The notes below the pieces were generated by a model, which saw only the letters and a program-made list of their open reading frames with translations, was not told the origin of the DNA and made no database searches. Positions 35,178-43,343 of a DNA stretch of 64,000 nucleotides are shown one piece after another. The stretch is from contig NZ_DAMBYD010000011.1 of the NCBI RefSeq assembly GCF_032051575.1, forward strand, positions 62,001 to 126,000, in the 5' to 3' direction. Position numbers and translations under genes: made by a program. Each line of letters starts with the position of its first letter. The stretch's first letter is position 1. This stretch comes from Aminipila sp032051575 (GTDB lineage: Bacteria; Bacillota; Clostridia; Peptostreptococcales; Anaerovoracaceae).

Positions 35178-36269
35178 TTATAATACTGATTTAGCTAGCT
35201 TCTCCGCATCTTCTACGACACCCCAATGTTGATCATAATTTGTAAGAATGATTACACACACCTTTTTTTCCGGAACACGGATATAGTGCCCAGTAAATCC
35301 AATAGTTTCACCCCCTATTTGAATTATTGGATGTCCCCACATTGTTTCCAAATGCCAACCGCAACTATAGTATGACCCATAAAAATACGGTTCACTGATA
35401 CCTTTGTCAGTTTTCATTGCTTCTTCTGTAGTTTCAGCACTTACTATTTTATTTCCTTCTAACGCTTGGTCCCAAAGATATAAATCATGAACATTTGAAT
35501 ATATCCCCCCATCTCCCAGTACAGCGCTGTACGCAGACTGGTCTTCAACAACAAAGCCTTGTTCCTTTCGGACTGAACCATAAGCCCTTTCAGGAACAGT
35601 GTTGTACCCCTCCACAAGGGCTACTGTATTGTTCATTCCAAGCGGCTTAAATATATTCTCAGACATAAAATCCTGATATTTCATTCCCGATATTTTTTCA
35701 ATAACCAATGCAAGTATTGCAAAATTAGTATCATTATCTATTTCAACTCTATAACCTGGATGAAACAAAAGTTTATCATTCTTTTTTATTAATTCATATA
35801 CATCTTTATCATAAAAAGTTGCTCCATTTTTAGACCATAAGCTTTCATATTTAGGCAGCCCTGAAGAATTTTGAAGTAAATTTCGTATCGTGACATTTTT
35901 CGCATATTCTGGGAAATCAGTGAGTACTTTATTGACGGGCCAGTCTAATTCAATAAGACCTCTTTCTTTTAGTATTAGTATCCCCATACTTGTAAATGGT
36001 TTAGTTATACAGCCCAGTCGGTAGTTAGTTGCTGGTGTAGCTTTTTCTTCAGTCTCAACATTTCTTAAACCATATGATTTTTCAACAATTATTTCACCAT
36101 CTTTTGCTACCAATACACTGATTGAAGGATTTCCTGGATTATTGCATGAACTATACAACTCATCTGCAATTTCTTCTGGGCTCTTTTGATTAGATGCTCC
36201 TCCATAGACCAAAGCTGCACTAATACCCACGCAAGTAAGTATTAGCAATATTTTCATGAATTTCTGCAT
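35178..36269 (-). CDS. Beta-lactamase/penicillin-binding fold protein with substituted catalytic motifs
   Basis: 363 residues from ATG 36269, behind AAGGGGGA. A signal peptide covers about residues 1-25. The fold is that of class C beta-lactamase-like serine hydrolases (YRLGCITKPFTSMGILIL; FAILALVIEKISG; LLQNSSGLPKYE). The Ser-x-x-Lys motif reads Cys-Ile-Thr-Lys at 87-90. The YxN position reads DND near residue 177, and the HxG/KTG position reads IGGE. All three catalytic motifs are thus altered, so it may be inactive, a binding protein or a Cys enzyme. Exported, single-gene unit. Confidence 0.8.
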   Translation of the reverse strand: MQKFMKILLILTCVGISAALVYGGASNQKSPEEIADELYSSCNNPGNPSISVLVAKDGEIIVEKSYGLRNVETEEKATPATNYRLGCITKPFTSMGILILKERGLIELDWPVNKVLTDFPEYAKNVTIRNLLQNSSGLPKYESLWSKNGATFYDKDVYELIKKNDKLLFHPGYRVEIDNDTNFAILALVIEKISGMKYQDFMSENIFKPLGMNNTVALVEGYNTVPERAYGSVRKEQGFVVEDQSAYSAVLGDGGIYSNVHDLYLWDQALEGNKIVSAETTEEAMKTDKGISEPYFYGSYYSCGWHLETMWGHPIIQIGGETIGFTGHYIRVPEKKVCVIILTNYDQHWGVVEDAEKLAKSVL

Positions 36270-36603
36270 AATGTCCCCCTTTAAAAACACCTATTATTAA
36301 AAAGTATTTTCATTTACGAGTAAATACAATGTTACCAGTATTACATTAAACTTTATTTAATACTATAATTATACTTTAATTTATAACCTTTAGGGGTTAT
36401 TGTCCTCTTCTCTTTTTCGACATTGGCTGACATTATACATCATTTTTTATTACTTGTTTTAAACATTTAAAATCGCATCTTAATCGATTTTTTCCAATTA
36501 TTGTCCCGATTATCTTGAAATTTTGCCTATTATACCTTATGCTAAACTTAATTATAAAAAATCTAAAGCAAAGTGATACTAAAAATAAATTGTGAGGTAA
36601 AAT
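36270..36603. other. Intergenic region of 334 nt between divergent genes
   Basis: AT-rich. It holds the promoter at 36515-36543 for the rightward gene and presumably an unrecognised one for the leftward gene. I see nothing else in it. Confidence 0.6.
36515..36543 (+). promoter_or_regulatory. Sigma-A promoter of the zinc-ribbon gene
   Basis: TTGAAA, 17 nt, TATGCT; about 60 nt upstream of the start codon. Confidence 0.65.
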
Positions 36604-36855
36604 ATGATTTGTCCGATTTGTGGAAAAGAAATGTCTAAAGGTGGAATAATCCTTAGTGGAAAACAAATGTGCGGGGAATTTACATGGTATCCGCAAAATG
36701 AGTTTGATAAAAAAGGGCTAAAAGCCTGGGACAGAGGTAATGGAAAAAACATAGATGCTGCGGATATGAGCTTATTAGGTGACGAAAAATTTAATGATGC
36801 GTATTTCTGTGAAACCTGTAATAAGGTTGTAGGTATATTTGCTATTCATAAATAG
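36604..36855 (+). CDS. Small zinc-ribbon protein (PF20097-like)
   Basis: 83 residues starting MICPICGKEMSKGG behind GAGGT. Two Cys pairs (CPIC at 3-6 and CETC near 70-73) should bind one zinc. The middle carries GEFTWYP and LLGDEKFNDAYFC. This looks like the small PF20097 proteins of Firmicutes, whose function is unknown. Single-gene unit. Confidence 0.75.
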   Translation: MICPICGKEMSKGGIILSGKQMCGEFTWYPQNEFDKKGLKAWDRGNGKNIDAADMSLLGDEKFNDAYFCETCNKVVGIFAIHK

Positions 36856-36868
36856 TGTTGCGAATTAT

Positions 36869-37483
36869 TCAGTTGCTTTCTTTTTTTACCTCGTTGCCAC
36901 TAACTAATATTGCATCGTTATTGCTAATGGGAGATAAGTTCAATGTGGAAGAATAGGTATCCATTATTTTTTGCGTCCTTTTCTTAAATAGTAGATTGGT
37001 GAAATGTGGTACAGTATAAAACTCTACCAAACCTAAAGCGTCAAAGTTTTCTAAACTCGGTGCTTTTTTTATGCTATCCATTCCTTTTATGTATTCAATA
37101 TTCGATGATGTAATCACAGCTCCGGCAGATTCTCCTATATAAAGTTTTCCGGAATTAACTTCATCAATAATCACTTTATCTGTGCCAGTTCTTTTCAATT
37201 CCTGCAGCAAAAAAAAGGTGTTTCCTCCTGTCACATAGATGAAATCATTATTTTTGATTTTGGAAATTATTTCAGCAGTTGTAGCCGTTGATATTTCCAG
37301 TTCATCAACAATTAAACCCATTTTTTCAAGTGCTTTTTTACCTGTGGTCACATTGAATGCAAATTTTTCTACTATGCTTGCGGTAGGTATAAAGGTTACT
37401 GTTTTGCCGCTCAAGTCCTTGTGAAAATTTACAAATATGTCGGCTACATCCTTAAAAGATGATACTAAAAATAGCTTTTTCAT
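36869..37483 (-). CDS. Peptidase E-like (S51 family) protein
   Basis: 204 residues, ATG 37483 behind AAAGGGA, only 20 nt after the NifK-like gene. S51 features: FIPTAS near residue 31, IYVTGGNTFFLLQEL near 82 and the nucleophile motif GESAGAVI near 118. S51 enzymes cleave Asp-X dipeptides or act as cyanophycinases. As the last gene of the riboswitch operon it might remove an aminoacyl or amide group, but it could also be a passenger. Confidence 0.8.
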   Translation of the reverse strand: MKKLFLVSSFKDVADIFVNFHKDLSGKTVTFIPTASIVEKFAFNVTTGKKALEKMGLIVDELEISTATTAEIISKIKNNDFIYVTGGNTFFLLQELKRTGTDKVIIDEVNSGKLYIGESAGAVITSSNIEYIKGMDSIKKAPSLENFDALGLVEFYTVPHFTNLLFKKRTQKIMDTYSSTLNLSPISNNDAILVSGNEVKKESN

Positions 37484-37503
37484 GAATTCTGTCCCTTTCT
37501 TTA

Positions 37504-38841
37504 TTAAAACATCATGCCGTTTATAACCTGCTCTATTAAAAGCAGTGCCCCTTTTATTCCTATATGTGTTTTAGGGATTACATCTATATAACCCATGGTT
37601 GGTAAAGAGATTTCTATGCCGCTAAAACTCAGTTCTCTAAGTTTTAACTTTGCTATGGTATTAGCATTAGCAAATACCAGTTCACTATTGGTCTCTAAAA
37701 TGTTGTTTTGAAGTGATTCCTCCATACTGTGAATCTTTAGAAATTCTCTCAACTTTATCTCCATATTTCCGGAATCACACTGAGCATTTAATATAGATAT
37801 GCTTTCTGCCACCATGCCAAAATACTCTACAAGGAAAGTTACATAGCTATAACACTCCGACCAATTTCCTTCCACTGCAAAGGGCACACCTTTTGGAAGA
37901 CCGGTTAATGAATTTAATCTGGATAAATATATATATGCCCGGGCTCTTGCTTTTTCACTTTCCTCCAAAAACTTTTCCATACCCTTATAATCCGTTTCTA
38001 AAAATCTGCAAATATCTTTCATGAAACTCTCAACCGCTTTAAATCCCACGGGCATCCCCTGGCACAGGTAACAAGGTGTTCCAAATTCCTGCTTTAGATA
38101 CTCTGCTATATTTAGTCCGTACTCTGCATTTATAACAATATTTAAATCTGCACTTCCTACTTTCTTTATACTTTCCATGGTTAAGTCACAGGATAAAACT
38201 GCATTTACTTGAATACCGCACATATTTAATAGACGTTTCAATTCTTGTATGTCTCCCTCAAAGTGTTTATGTATGATGGAGATTCCAATAAGATTCACAA
38301 TTTTTTTATGGCTCTTACCCGGCTTTTCTTTGCCTGTTTCTTGCTTTATCCACCCTCTTTCCAAGAGCTGGGTGAACAATTGTATTAATGAATATTCAAA
38401 CCCCTCACATACTGTCTTTGAATAGCCAGGTGTCTGGATAAATACGCAGGGAATATTTTCACACAGTTCTTCTGCTATTCCCTTCAGATCATCACCAATT
38501 AAAGATGCTCCCGGTGAATTAACTATGCAGATTATATCAAACTCCATATTGTTCTTAAAAAAAGTTAAGGCTTCTACAATTTTATCTTTGCTTCCATACA
38601 CGTAATCTCTTTTATCCAGATAGGTACACGGGACTCTGAGTTGCCCGAAATACCACTTTTCAGGATAGTTTAAGGGATCTAGTTCTAACTGCTTTGTATT
38701 TTGATTATCTGAAGTTGCAGAATGATAGAACTTGCACCCTGTCGGTCCATTGATTAAAACGATAGCTTTAGAAATTCCTTCTAGTCCAAAAACAATGCCT
38801 GAGAAACTATCTGGTGTAATATTTTTTAAATAATCGTTCAT
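37504..38841 (-). CDS. Nitrogenase-like component 1 subunit (NifK/BchB-like)
   Basis: 445 residues. The N-terminus has the oxidoreductase component 1 pattern: INGPTGCKFYH (C36), RVPCTYLDKRDYVYG (C72) and VNSPGASLIGDDL, where the third P-cluster Cys of NifK is replaced (Pro at 110). The rest is three Rossmann-like subdomains (QTPGYSKTVCEGFEYS and FGTPCYLCQGMPVGF). The start overlaps the fusion gene by 35 nt, so equimolar synthesis is likely. It should pair with the NifD-like half of that fusion. The bridging cluster would have an asymmetric ligand set, as in protochlorophyllide reductase. Function unknown. Confidence 0.85.
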   Translation of the reverse strand: MNDYLKNITPDSFSGIVFGLEGISKAIVLINGPTGCKFYHSATSDNQNTKQLELDPLNYPEKWYFGQLRVPCTYLDKRDYVYGSKDKIVEALTFFKNNMEFDIICIVNSPGASLIGDDLKGIAEELCENIPCVFIQTPGYSKTVCEGFEYSLIQLFTQLLERGWIKQETGKEKPGKSHKKIVNLIGISIIHKHFEGDIQELKRLLNMCGIQVNAVLSCDLTMESIKKVGSADLNIVINAEYGLNIAEYLKQEFGTPCYLCQGMPVGFKAVESFMKDICRFLETDYKGMEKFLEESEKARARAYIYLSRLNSLTGLPKGVPFAVEGNWSECYSYVTFLVEYFGMVAESISILNAQCDSGNMEIKLREFLKIHSMEESLQNNILETNSELVFANANTIAKLKLRELSFSGIEISLPTMGYIDVIPKTHIGIKGALLLIEQVINGMMF

Positions 38842-41086
38842 CTTTTTTCCATTCTCCCTGTAAATCTAATTTTATTAAAGATGCCCATCTTTCTACCATG
38901 CTGCACCCTGAAAAGAAACCTGCATCCGGGCACATAGGTATGGTATCGGTTATGCAGTTTTTATATGCTTTACCGGACTCATAATTAGACAATAAAATAT
39001 CCGGTTCATATTTTTCTATATCGCTCTCCCGGTTTTCCTTGTCATAATTTTCTTCTATGACAAAACTAGGATTCAATTGAGTCCTAAATCCCTCATCCTG
39101 TGAAAAGTTGAGTATACATACTTTTACAATTATAATTCCTGCATCAATGGCCGCCGTCAGTATCCAGTCAAGACTATGATTATATGTAATAATCATAAGT
39201 CTTTTGCCTTTTAACGTATCTTTAATAGTTTTCATTCTTTCCTTATAAACGATTGTATTTTCTTCAACTATTTTCGCCGCTATGTCCCATTCTCCCATTA
39301 CTGTACTTATTTCTTTAAGCCACTCTGCAGTTTCAGCAAATCCCACAGGAAATTGCTTGTCAAAAAATTTACAGCCATATGTTTCTTTAAAGAATTTTTC
39401 CAGAATCATACCAGTATAGTCTTTATATGCAAGTAGATTCAATTCAGCCCTACAGAAATTTTTCAGTTTGTCAAATGTTGTATTACAAAGAAACCTACAG
39501 TTTACTTTTACATTCATTTGCTTTAAATATTCTTCAATAACTTGAAAATTACTTTCTGTATTTTTTGCAACAACCTTTTCAAATACAATGTTTACTATTT
39601 TTTTCTCCGGTTTAATGTTTCTATCTATGATCTGAGTTGCCAGTTCAGTATAGCATAAGAGCATGCCTTGTAAATAATCTCCTGACAAATTTCCATCAGA
39701 TTTTACCGTAAGTATTGGCGTATCTTTATCTGCTAAATCTTTTACTTGATCAATGTCATCCCCTATAATCCCCGCTGGGCATGAGCTGATAATTATGATA
39801 GCCTTAGGTTTTTCTTTTTTTATATCTTTGATCTTTTCAATAAGTTTTTCCATACCCCCAAAAATCATATCGGTCTCGTTCATTTCTGTGCATTGAAAAT
39901 TAGGTGATATGGAAACAGGCATCAATGATCCCCGTTCAAAAAGTCTACGTCGGCCTGAGGAACTAATACTTTGATAGGACAAATAGGCACAGTTCTTAGG
40001 AGCATGTGCCAATATTACGGCGTCCTGGATATGGATGCTCATAGTCATAGCCCCATTAAATGCACAGCCATGCAGAGGCTCATTTCTTATAACATTCTTT
40101 GACAAATACCGGTTTAATGATGTAGCCTCATCTACGGCAGAATGTTTTTCTTTTTGCCCTCTTATACGCTGTTGTTTTAGGGGTTCTTCCATTTCCTCTG
40201 AATTACATTTACTGAACTGGTTTCTGTCGTCCCCTTTTACAGTCTGGTAAATAACGGATTCCAGTTCATCATCTGTAAGCGGGTTTGCTTTATACATTGG
40301 AACACCCTCTATTATATTTCTGCTTAAAGACTTAAAGATTTCATCAATCTTCTTTTCTTCATGATTAATATCCGCCCCTTCATTTACAACCATTTTACGA
40401 GAAATAAGTTCTGCAACCGTAATATTTTCTCTTTCCGCCTCTGCAAAGACATTGCTTCTTGGAATTTTAGCACAAATTGGCAGGCCAACTGCTGCTGCAA
40501 AGGCATGAACTTTTCTGTCTTCATCTTCAATATTACGGGAGTTGTATAACAGTCCCGCAACTCTGGGCTTTCCACTGTCATAATTCTTTATGCCCCTTAG
40601 GATATTATTGGCTGCATACATAGCCATATATTCCCCTGAGGTCACTAAAAATATAGTGTCTGCATACTCTCTTCTAATGGGGACAGCAAACCCCCCGCAT
40701 ACGACATCACCCAAAACATCGTACAGAACTATTTCATAGTCCTTCTTTACCTGAAACTGCTCCAAAAGTTCAAATGATGTAATAATTCCTCTTCCTGCAC
40801 ATCCAACTCCCGGCTCAGGTCCTCCTGCTTCCACGCATCCTATAGAACCATATCCCTCAAACAATATGTCTTCTCTTTTATAATCTAACGCTCCTGTTAT
40901 TTTGATATAGTCTAAAATGGTTGTTATCCTTCTCCCATTTAGCAAAAGTCTGGTTGAATCATGCTTTGGATCACACCCAATTTGTAATACTCTCTTGCCT
41001 GAGTCAGCAAGTGCCGCTGATATATTTGCACTGAGAGTAGATTTCCCTATACCACCCTTTCCATAAATTGCTATTTCAGTTTTCAT
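38807..41086 (-). CDS. NifH-NifD-like fusion: reductase plus component 1 subunit in one chain
   Basis: 759 residues from ATG 41086 (MKTEIAIYGKGG), behind GGAGG. Residues 1-265 are a NifH/BchL-type iron protein: P-loop GKGGIGKST, IGCDPKHDSTR, and both 4Fe-4S ligands C96 (GVGCAGRG) and C130 (DVVCGGFAVP). A charged linker follows (about 285-325). Residues 330-759 are NifD-like with C341 (PLHGCAFNGA), C366 (APKNCAYLSY) and C436 (SSCPAGIIGDD) in the P-cluster positions. The FeMo-cofactor His region has no His (DAGFFSGCSM). NifH and NifD are normally separate proteins. Probably an ATP-driven two-electron reductase of something other than N2. Confidence 0.88.
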   Translation of the reverse strand: MKTEIAIYGKGGIGKSTLSANISAALADSGKRVLQIGCDPKHDSTRLLLNGRRITTILDYIKITGALDYKREDILFEGYGSIGCVEAGGPEPGVGCAGRGIITSFELLEQFQVKKDYEIVLYDVLGDVVCGGFAVPIRREYADTIFLVTSGEYMAMYAANNILRGIKNYDSGKPRVAGLLYNSRNIEDEDRKVHAFAAAVGLPICAKIPRSNVFAEAERENITVAELISRKMVVNEGADINHEEKKIDEIFKSLSRNIIEGVPMYKANPLTDDELESVIYQTVKGDDRNQFSKCNSEEMEEPLKQQRIRGQKEKHSAVDEATSLNRYLSKNVIRNEPLHGCAFNGAMTMSIHIQDAVILAHAPKNCAYLSYQSISSSGRRRLFERGSLMPVSISPNFQCTEMNETDMIFGGMEKLIEKIKDIKKEKPKAIIIISSCPAGIIGDDIDQVKDLADKDTPILTVKSDGNLSGDYLQGMLLCYTELATQIIDRNIKPEKKIVNIVFEKVVAKNTESNFQVIEEYLKQMNVKVNCRFLCNTTFDKLKNFCRAELNLLAYKDYTGMILEKFFKETYGCKFFDKQFPVGFAETAEWLKEISTVMGEWDIAAKIVEENTIVYKERMKTIKDTLKGKRLMIITYNHSLDWILTAAIDAGIIIVKVCILNFSQDEGFRTQLNPSFVIEENYDKENRESDIEKYEPDILLSNYESGKAYKNCITDTIPMCPDAGFFSGCSMVERWASLIKLDLQGEWKKDERLFKKYYTR

Positions 41087-41116
41087 TGTTACCTCCATAC
41101 TTGCTAAAGACTTATT

Positions 41117-41137
41117 GGTTTTGGGTTTTGGGTTTTG
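41117..41137. repeat. Three tandem copies of GGTTTTG between operon genes
   Basis: A perfect 3 x 7-nt tandem repeat lies in the 62-nt gap between the PP-loop gene and the NifH-NifD gene, next to a small palindrome TTGCT-ATA-AGCAA (41136-41148). Confidence 0.8.
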
Positions 41138-41148
41138 CTATAAGCAAT

Positions 41149-41808
41149 CTATAAAATATCTATTCTTACATATCTGCCGTCAAAAATCGGAACACCTGGA
41201 TTAAATTCAACAGGTTTCCTAAAAAGTGGTCCATCACATACAAACGTATGGTATTCTCCGTTCTCACCGCATGCATCCACACCCTCAGACTTTAGCTTTA
41301 AAACCAGTTCTCTAGTCAACTGTTTTCCTATGTATTTTGCATCCATTTTTTCTGTATCTACAACGGTGATGTACGTTATAAATCCACTGTCTATAAAGTC
41401 ATAAACCACCTGTTCTCTTGATTTCTTCCAAAGAGGAAGCAGTGGCTTCAAATCTGCATTTTTACATCGATCTGTGTTCCATGCTAGATGATCTTCTATA
41501 TCTATATCTCCAAATACACAGATTTCTGCACCTTTAGCTCTTTCCTCTTTTAACACTCTTTCAAAGTTCATTTCATAATCTTTCCCTGACGTTATTATTA
41601 ACCTTATGGGAATTTGTAATGAATCCGAAAGCCTGTCTATCATATTTTGGCCAATGCCATGAAACCACGTTCTATCCTTGTCCTCATTATATGTCATAAT
41701 TAAACTTTGAGGTTCAAACCCCATGTCAATTGCTTTATATATAGCTAACGTGCTGTCTTTGCCACTACTATATGCCGCCGTAAATTTTGTATTTTTTTTC
41801 AATTCCAC
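41149..41808 (-). CDS. DUF71/COG2102 PP-loop ATPase (diphthine-ammonia ligase-like)
   Basis: 219 residues. The PP-loop is YSSGKDSTLA at residues 13-22; later blocks are TWFHGIG, FGDIDIEDHLAWN near 98, PLWKKSREQVVYDFI and the C-terminal family motif CGENGEYHTFVCDGPLF near 180. The family activates a carboxylate with ATP (AMP plus PPi) and amidates it; archaeal and eukaryotic members make diphthamide. A published comparative-genomic study of DUF71 predicted a B12-salvage subfamily in bacteria. The start is GTG 41808 (GGAGG 3 nt before) or TTG 41802. It is the first gene after the cobalamin riboswitch. Confidence 0.85.
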   Translation of the reverse strand: MELKKNTKFTAAYSSGKDSTLAIYKAIDMGFEPQSLIMTYNEDKDRTWFHGIGQNMIDRLSDSLQIPIRLIITSGKDYEMNFERVLKEERAKGAEICVFGDIDIEDHLAWNTDRCKNADLKPLLPLWKKSREQVVYDFIDSGFITYITVVDTEKMDAKYIGKQLTRELVLKLKSEGVDACGENGEYHTFVCDGPLFRKPVEFNPGVPIFDGRYVRIDIL

Positions 41809-41870
41809 TCGCCTCCATTATGATAAATTTTCGTTATAAAGCTCCAAACAATCCTGCTCGTTAACACACA

Positions 41871-41894
41871 AAAACTGTAACATTACTGTTACAG
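41871..41894 (-). terminator. Riboswitch-controlled intrinsic terminator
   Basis: CTGTAACA (41875-41882) pairs with TGTTACAG (41887-41894) around a 4-nt loop. On the minus strand a T-rich run follows. It lies between the aptamer and the first gene, as in a transcriptional OFF switch. Confidence 0.85.
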
Positions 41895-41984
41895 CCGTTT
41901 TTCTGCAATTATTAATTTTTGTGAACACTGTGGATACACCATCCTGTTCAAGTCTTCTGAATGACCCGTCGAAAACTTTAGAAA

Positions 41985-42172
41985 TTTATGCAGGTCTTCT
42001 GGCTCATGGGTCATCATTCCCTTCAACCTTCCCAAGCTAATAGCTCAGTGGTTTGTCATTTATGAGGATTAAAGCCTCACAAATACAATCTGATGGAACT
42101 CTTCATATACAGCGGCGGGGACCGCGCAGGACTTTTACCTGCTTCCCTCTTAGTCTGCCATATAATAAAAAT
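41985..42172 (-). promoter_or_regulatory. Cobalamin (adenosylcobalamin) riboswitch
   Basis: On the minus strand the aptamer shows, in order, GAGGGAAGCAGG, TAAAAGTCCTGC, GCGGTCCCCGCCGCTGT, AACCACTGAGC, TTGGGAAGGTTG and the B12 box GAGCCAGAAGACCTGC near 41990-42005. These are the ordered conserved blocks of the cobalamin element. A GACCC/GGGTC pairing between 42010-42020 and 41962-41972 could be the kissing interaction or antiterminator. High B12 should switch the operon off. Confidence 0.92.
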
Positions 42173-42225
42173 AACCAACTTTTATCCAGGACAGAACATA
42201 AATTTACTATTTAATTGTAATCTTT

Positions 42226-42254
42226 ATGCTATCATTTTCCCCATTAACTGTCAA
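42226..42254 (-). promoter_or_regulatory. Sigma-A promoter of the riboswitch operon
   Basis: The minus strand reads TTGACA, 17 nt, TAGCAT, about 50 nt before the aptamer. Confidence 0.75.
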
Positions 42255-42348
42255 TATAAACTGTCTATAGGTAAAAAGTGTATATACTATAAACTATGTA
42301 GTCGAAAACGCAATTTGCCCATTTACAGTTGGACGAGAAACTGGTTAT

Positions 42349-42909
42349 TTACTGGTTATAAATCAACTCTGCACTTCCATAGGGCATAGACTTTTCAAAA
42401 TACAAGGCAATCTTTGAATCTTTGGATACGTGAATCTTTGTATCCCATAATCCTTCTTCCGTTTCCATAATTTGCTCCCCGATTAGCTCTAAAGAATCCG
42501 GAAACCAAATTTCATCTATATAACTGTCCCCAAAAGCCCACTCTCCAATTTCCTTCACCCCTTCTTTTATGATAATGGTATCAGCCACAGTAAAAGCAAA
42601 TGCTCCCTGGTCTATTTTCTCAACAGTACCTGGTACAATCACTTTTTTTAAATTGACACCATGGTCAAAATCCCATGATAGCGCAGATTCATATATTTCA
42701 GTAACACCTTCAGGAATCGTAATTTCAGTTTCATTCCCTACGTAAGCATAGAGAATGCTGTCTTTGATACAGAAACCATTCTCATCTTCAAAAGTGCGAT
42801 AATACTGTTCTGTAGCATTTAAAGTTTGGGGAGTTGATTGGACGTCCCGTGCAAACAGAAGGATTACTAAAATTGCTAAGACTGCTATAAGCAAAGACCT
42901 TTTAATCAT
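42349..42909 (-). CDS. Secreted leucine-rich-repeat (BspA-like) protein
   Basis: 186 residues, ATG 42909 behind GGGGGA. A signal peptide or anchor covers residues 4-23 (LLIAVLAILVILLFA). Next come BspA-type LRR_5 units: ITIPEGVTEIYESALSW, VIVPGTVEKIDQGAFAF, IIIKEGVKEIGEWAFGD and IWFPDSLELIGEQ, between residues about 60 and 155. Such proteins are extracellular and often bind other proteins or cells. The length is short for the family. It is a separate unit upstream of the riboswitch operon. Confidence 0.82.
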   Translation of the reverse strand: MIKRSLLIAVLAILVILLFARDVQSTPQTLNATEQYYRTFEDENGFCIKDSILYAYVGNETEITIPEGVTEIYESALSWDFDHGVNLKKVIVPGTVEKIDQGAFAFTVADTIIIKEGVKEIGEWAFGDSYIDEIWFPDSLELIGEQIMETEEGLWDTKIHVSKDSKIALYFEKSMPYGSAELIYNQ

Positions 42910-43155
42910 GCGATATATTCCCCCAAAGTGAAAGATTTGGACTACACAGGCAAAAGGTCAGGGACAAAGCCACTAAGACCGCTGTAGAGCCACAAATAAT
43001 AAATAAAACCGTAGTACAATAAGATAATTTTATCAGCTTTAATAAAAATTTTCTATAATTAAGTCAAAATATATATTAAAAATCAATTATGCTCCAGTTG
43101 TTGTACACTTGTTGTCAAACCAAAATTTTAGCTCCCAATTCCAAAAACTAAAAAA

Positions 43156-43179
43156 CCCTGAATCCGTTAGAATTCAGGG
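43156..43179 (-). terminator. Terminator of the former tRNA-fMet gene
   Basis: CCCTGAAT (43156-43163) pairs with ATTCAGGG (43172-43179) and the minus strand continues with T residues. It lies directly downstream of the tRNA 3' fragment and probably belonged to the original tRNA gene. Confidence 0.7.
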
Positions 43180-43188
43180 ATGTTATCA

Positions 43189-43235
43189 TGGTTGCGGAGT
43201 CAGGACTTGAACCTGAGGCCTCCGGGTTATGAGCC
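43189..43235 (-). repeat. 3' fragment of tRNA-fMet: putative attachment site of an integrated element
   Basis: On the minus strand 47 nt run from the anticodon (GGCTCATAACCC) through the T arm (CAGGTTCAAGTCCTG) to the CCA end of an initiator-type tRNA. The 5' half is absent; upstream sequence is unrelated. This is what integration at a tRNA 3' end leaves at the far end. It implies that the sequence to the right is the element and that an intact tRNA-fMet lies beyond the window. Confidence 0.8.
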
Positions 43236-43343
43236 AATTGCTTGTACTTTTCACTTAATAGCATACCAGCGCACTTTTGCTCACTTTTCAACGTTTCCGC
43301 CGCTTTTCGTTTCCTTTTGATGCATTTTAATACTATCAAAACC

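Noticed and set aside
37504..41086. True nitrogenase (nifHDK) for N2 fixation
   Set aside because: NifH and NifD are fused, the cofactor His region and a NifK Cys are missing, no nifE/N/B is present, and control is by a B12 riboswitch.
42940..43010. A stretch with ACACAGGCAAAA and ACAAAGCCACT resembling a cyclic-di-GMP-I riboswitch on the plus strand
   Set aside because: The P2 helix between the two blocks is missing and no gene follows on that strand, so the likeness is probably chance or an old remnant.
43148..43339. 63-residue minus-strand open frame across the tRNA-fMet fragment
   Set aside because: AHNPEASGSSPDSAT is a typical mistranslation of tRNA sequence. No recombinase motifs are seen, so it is not called as a gene.
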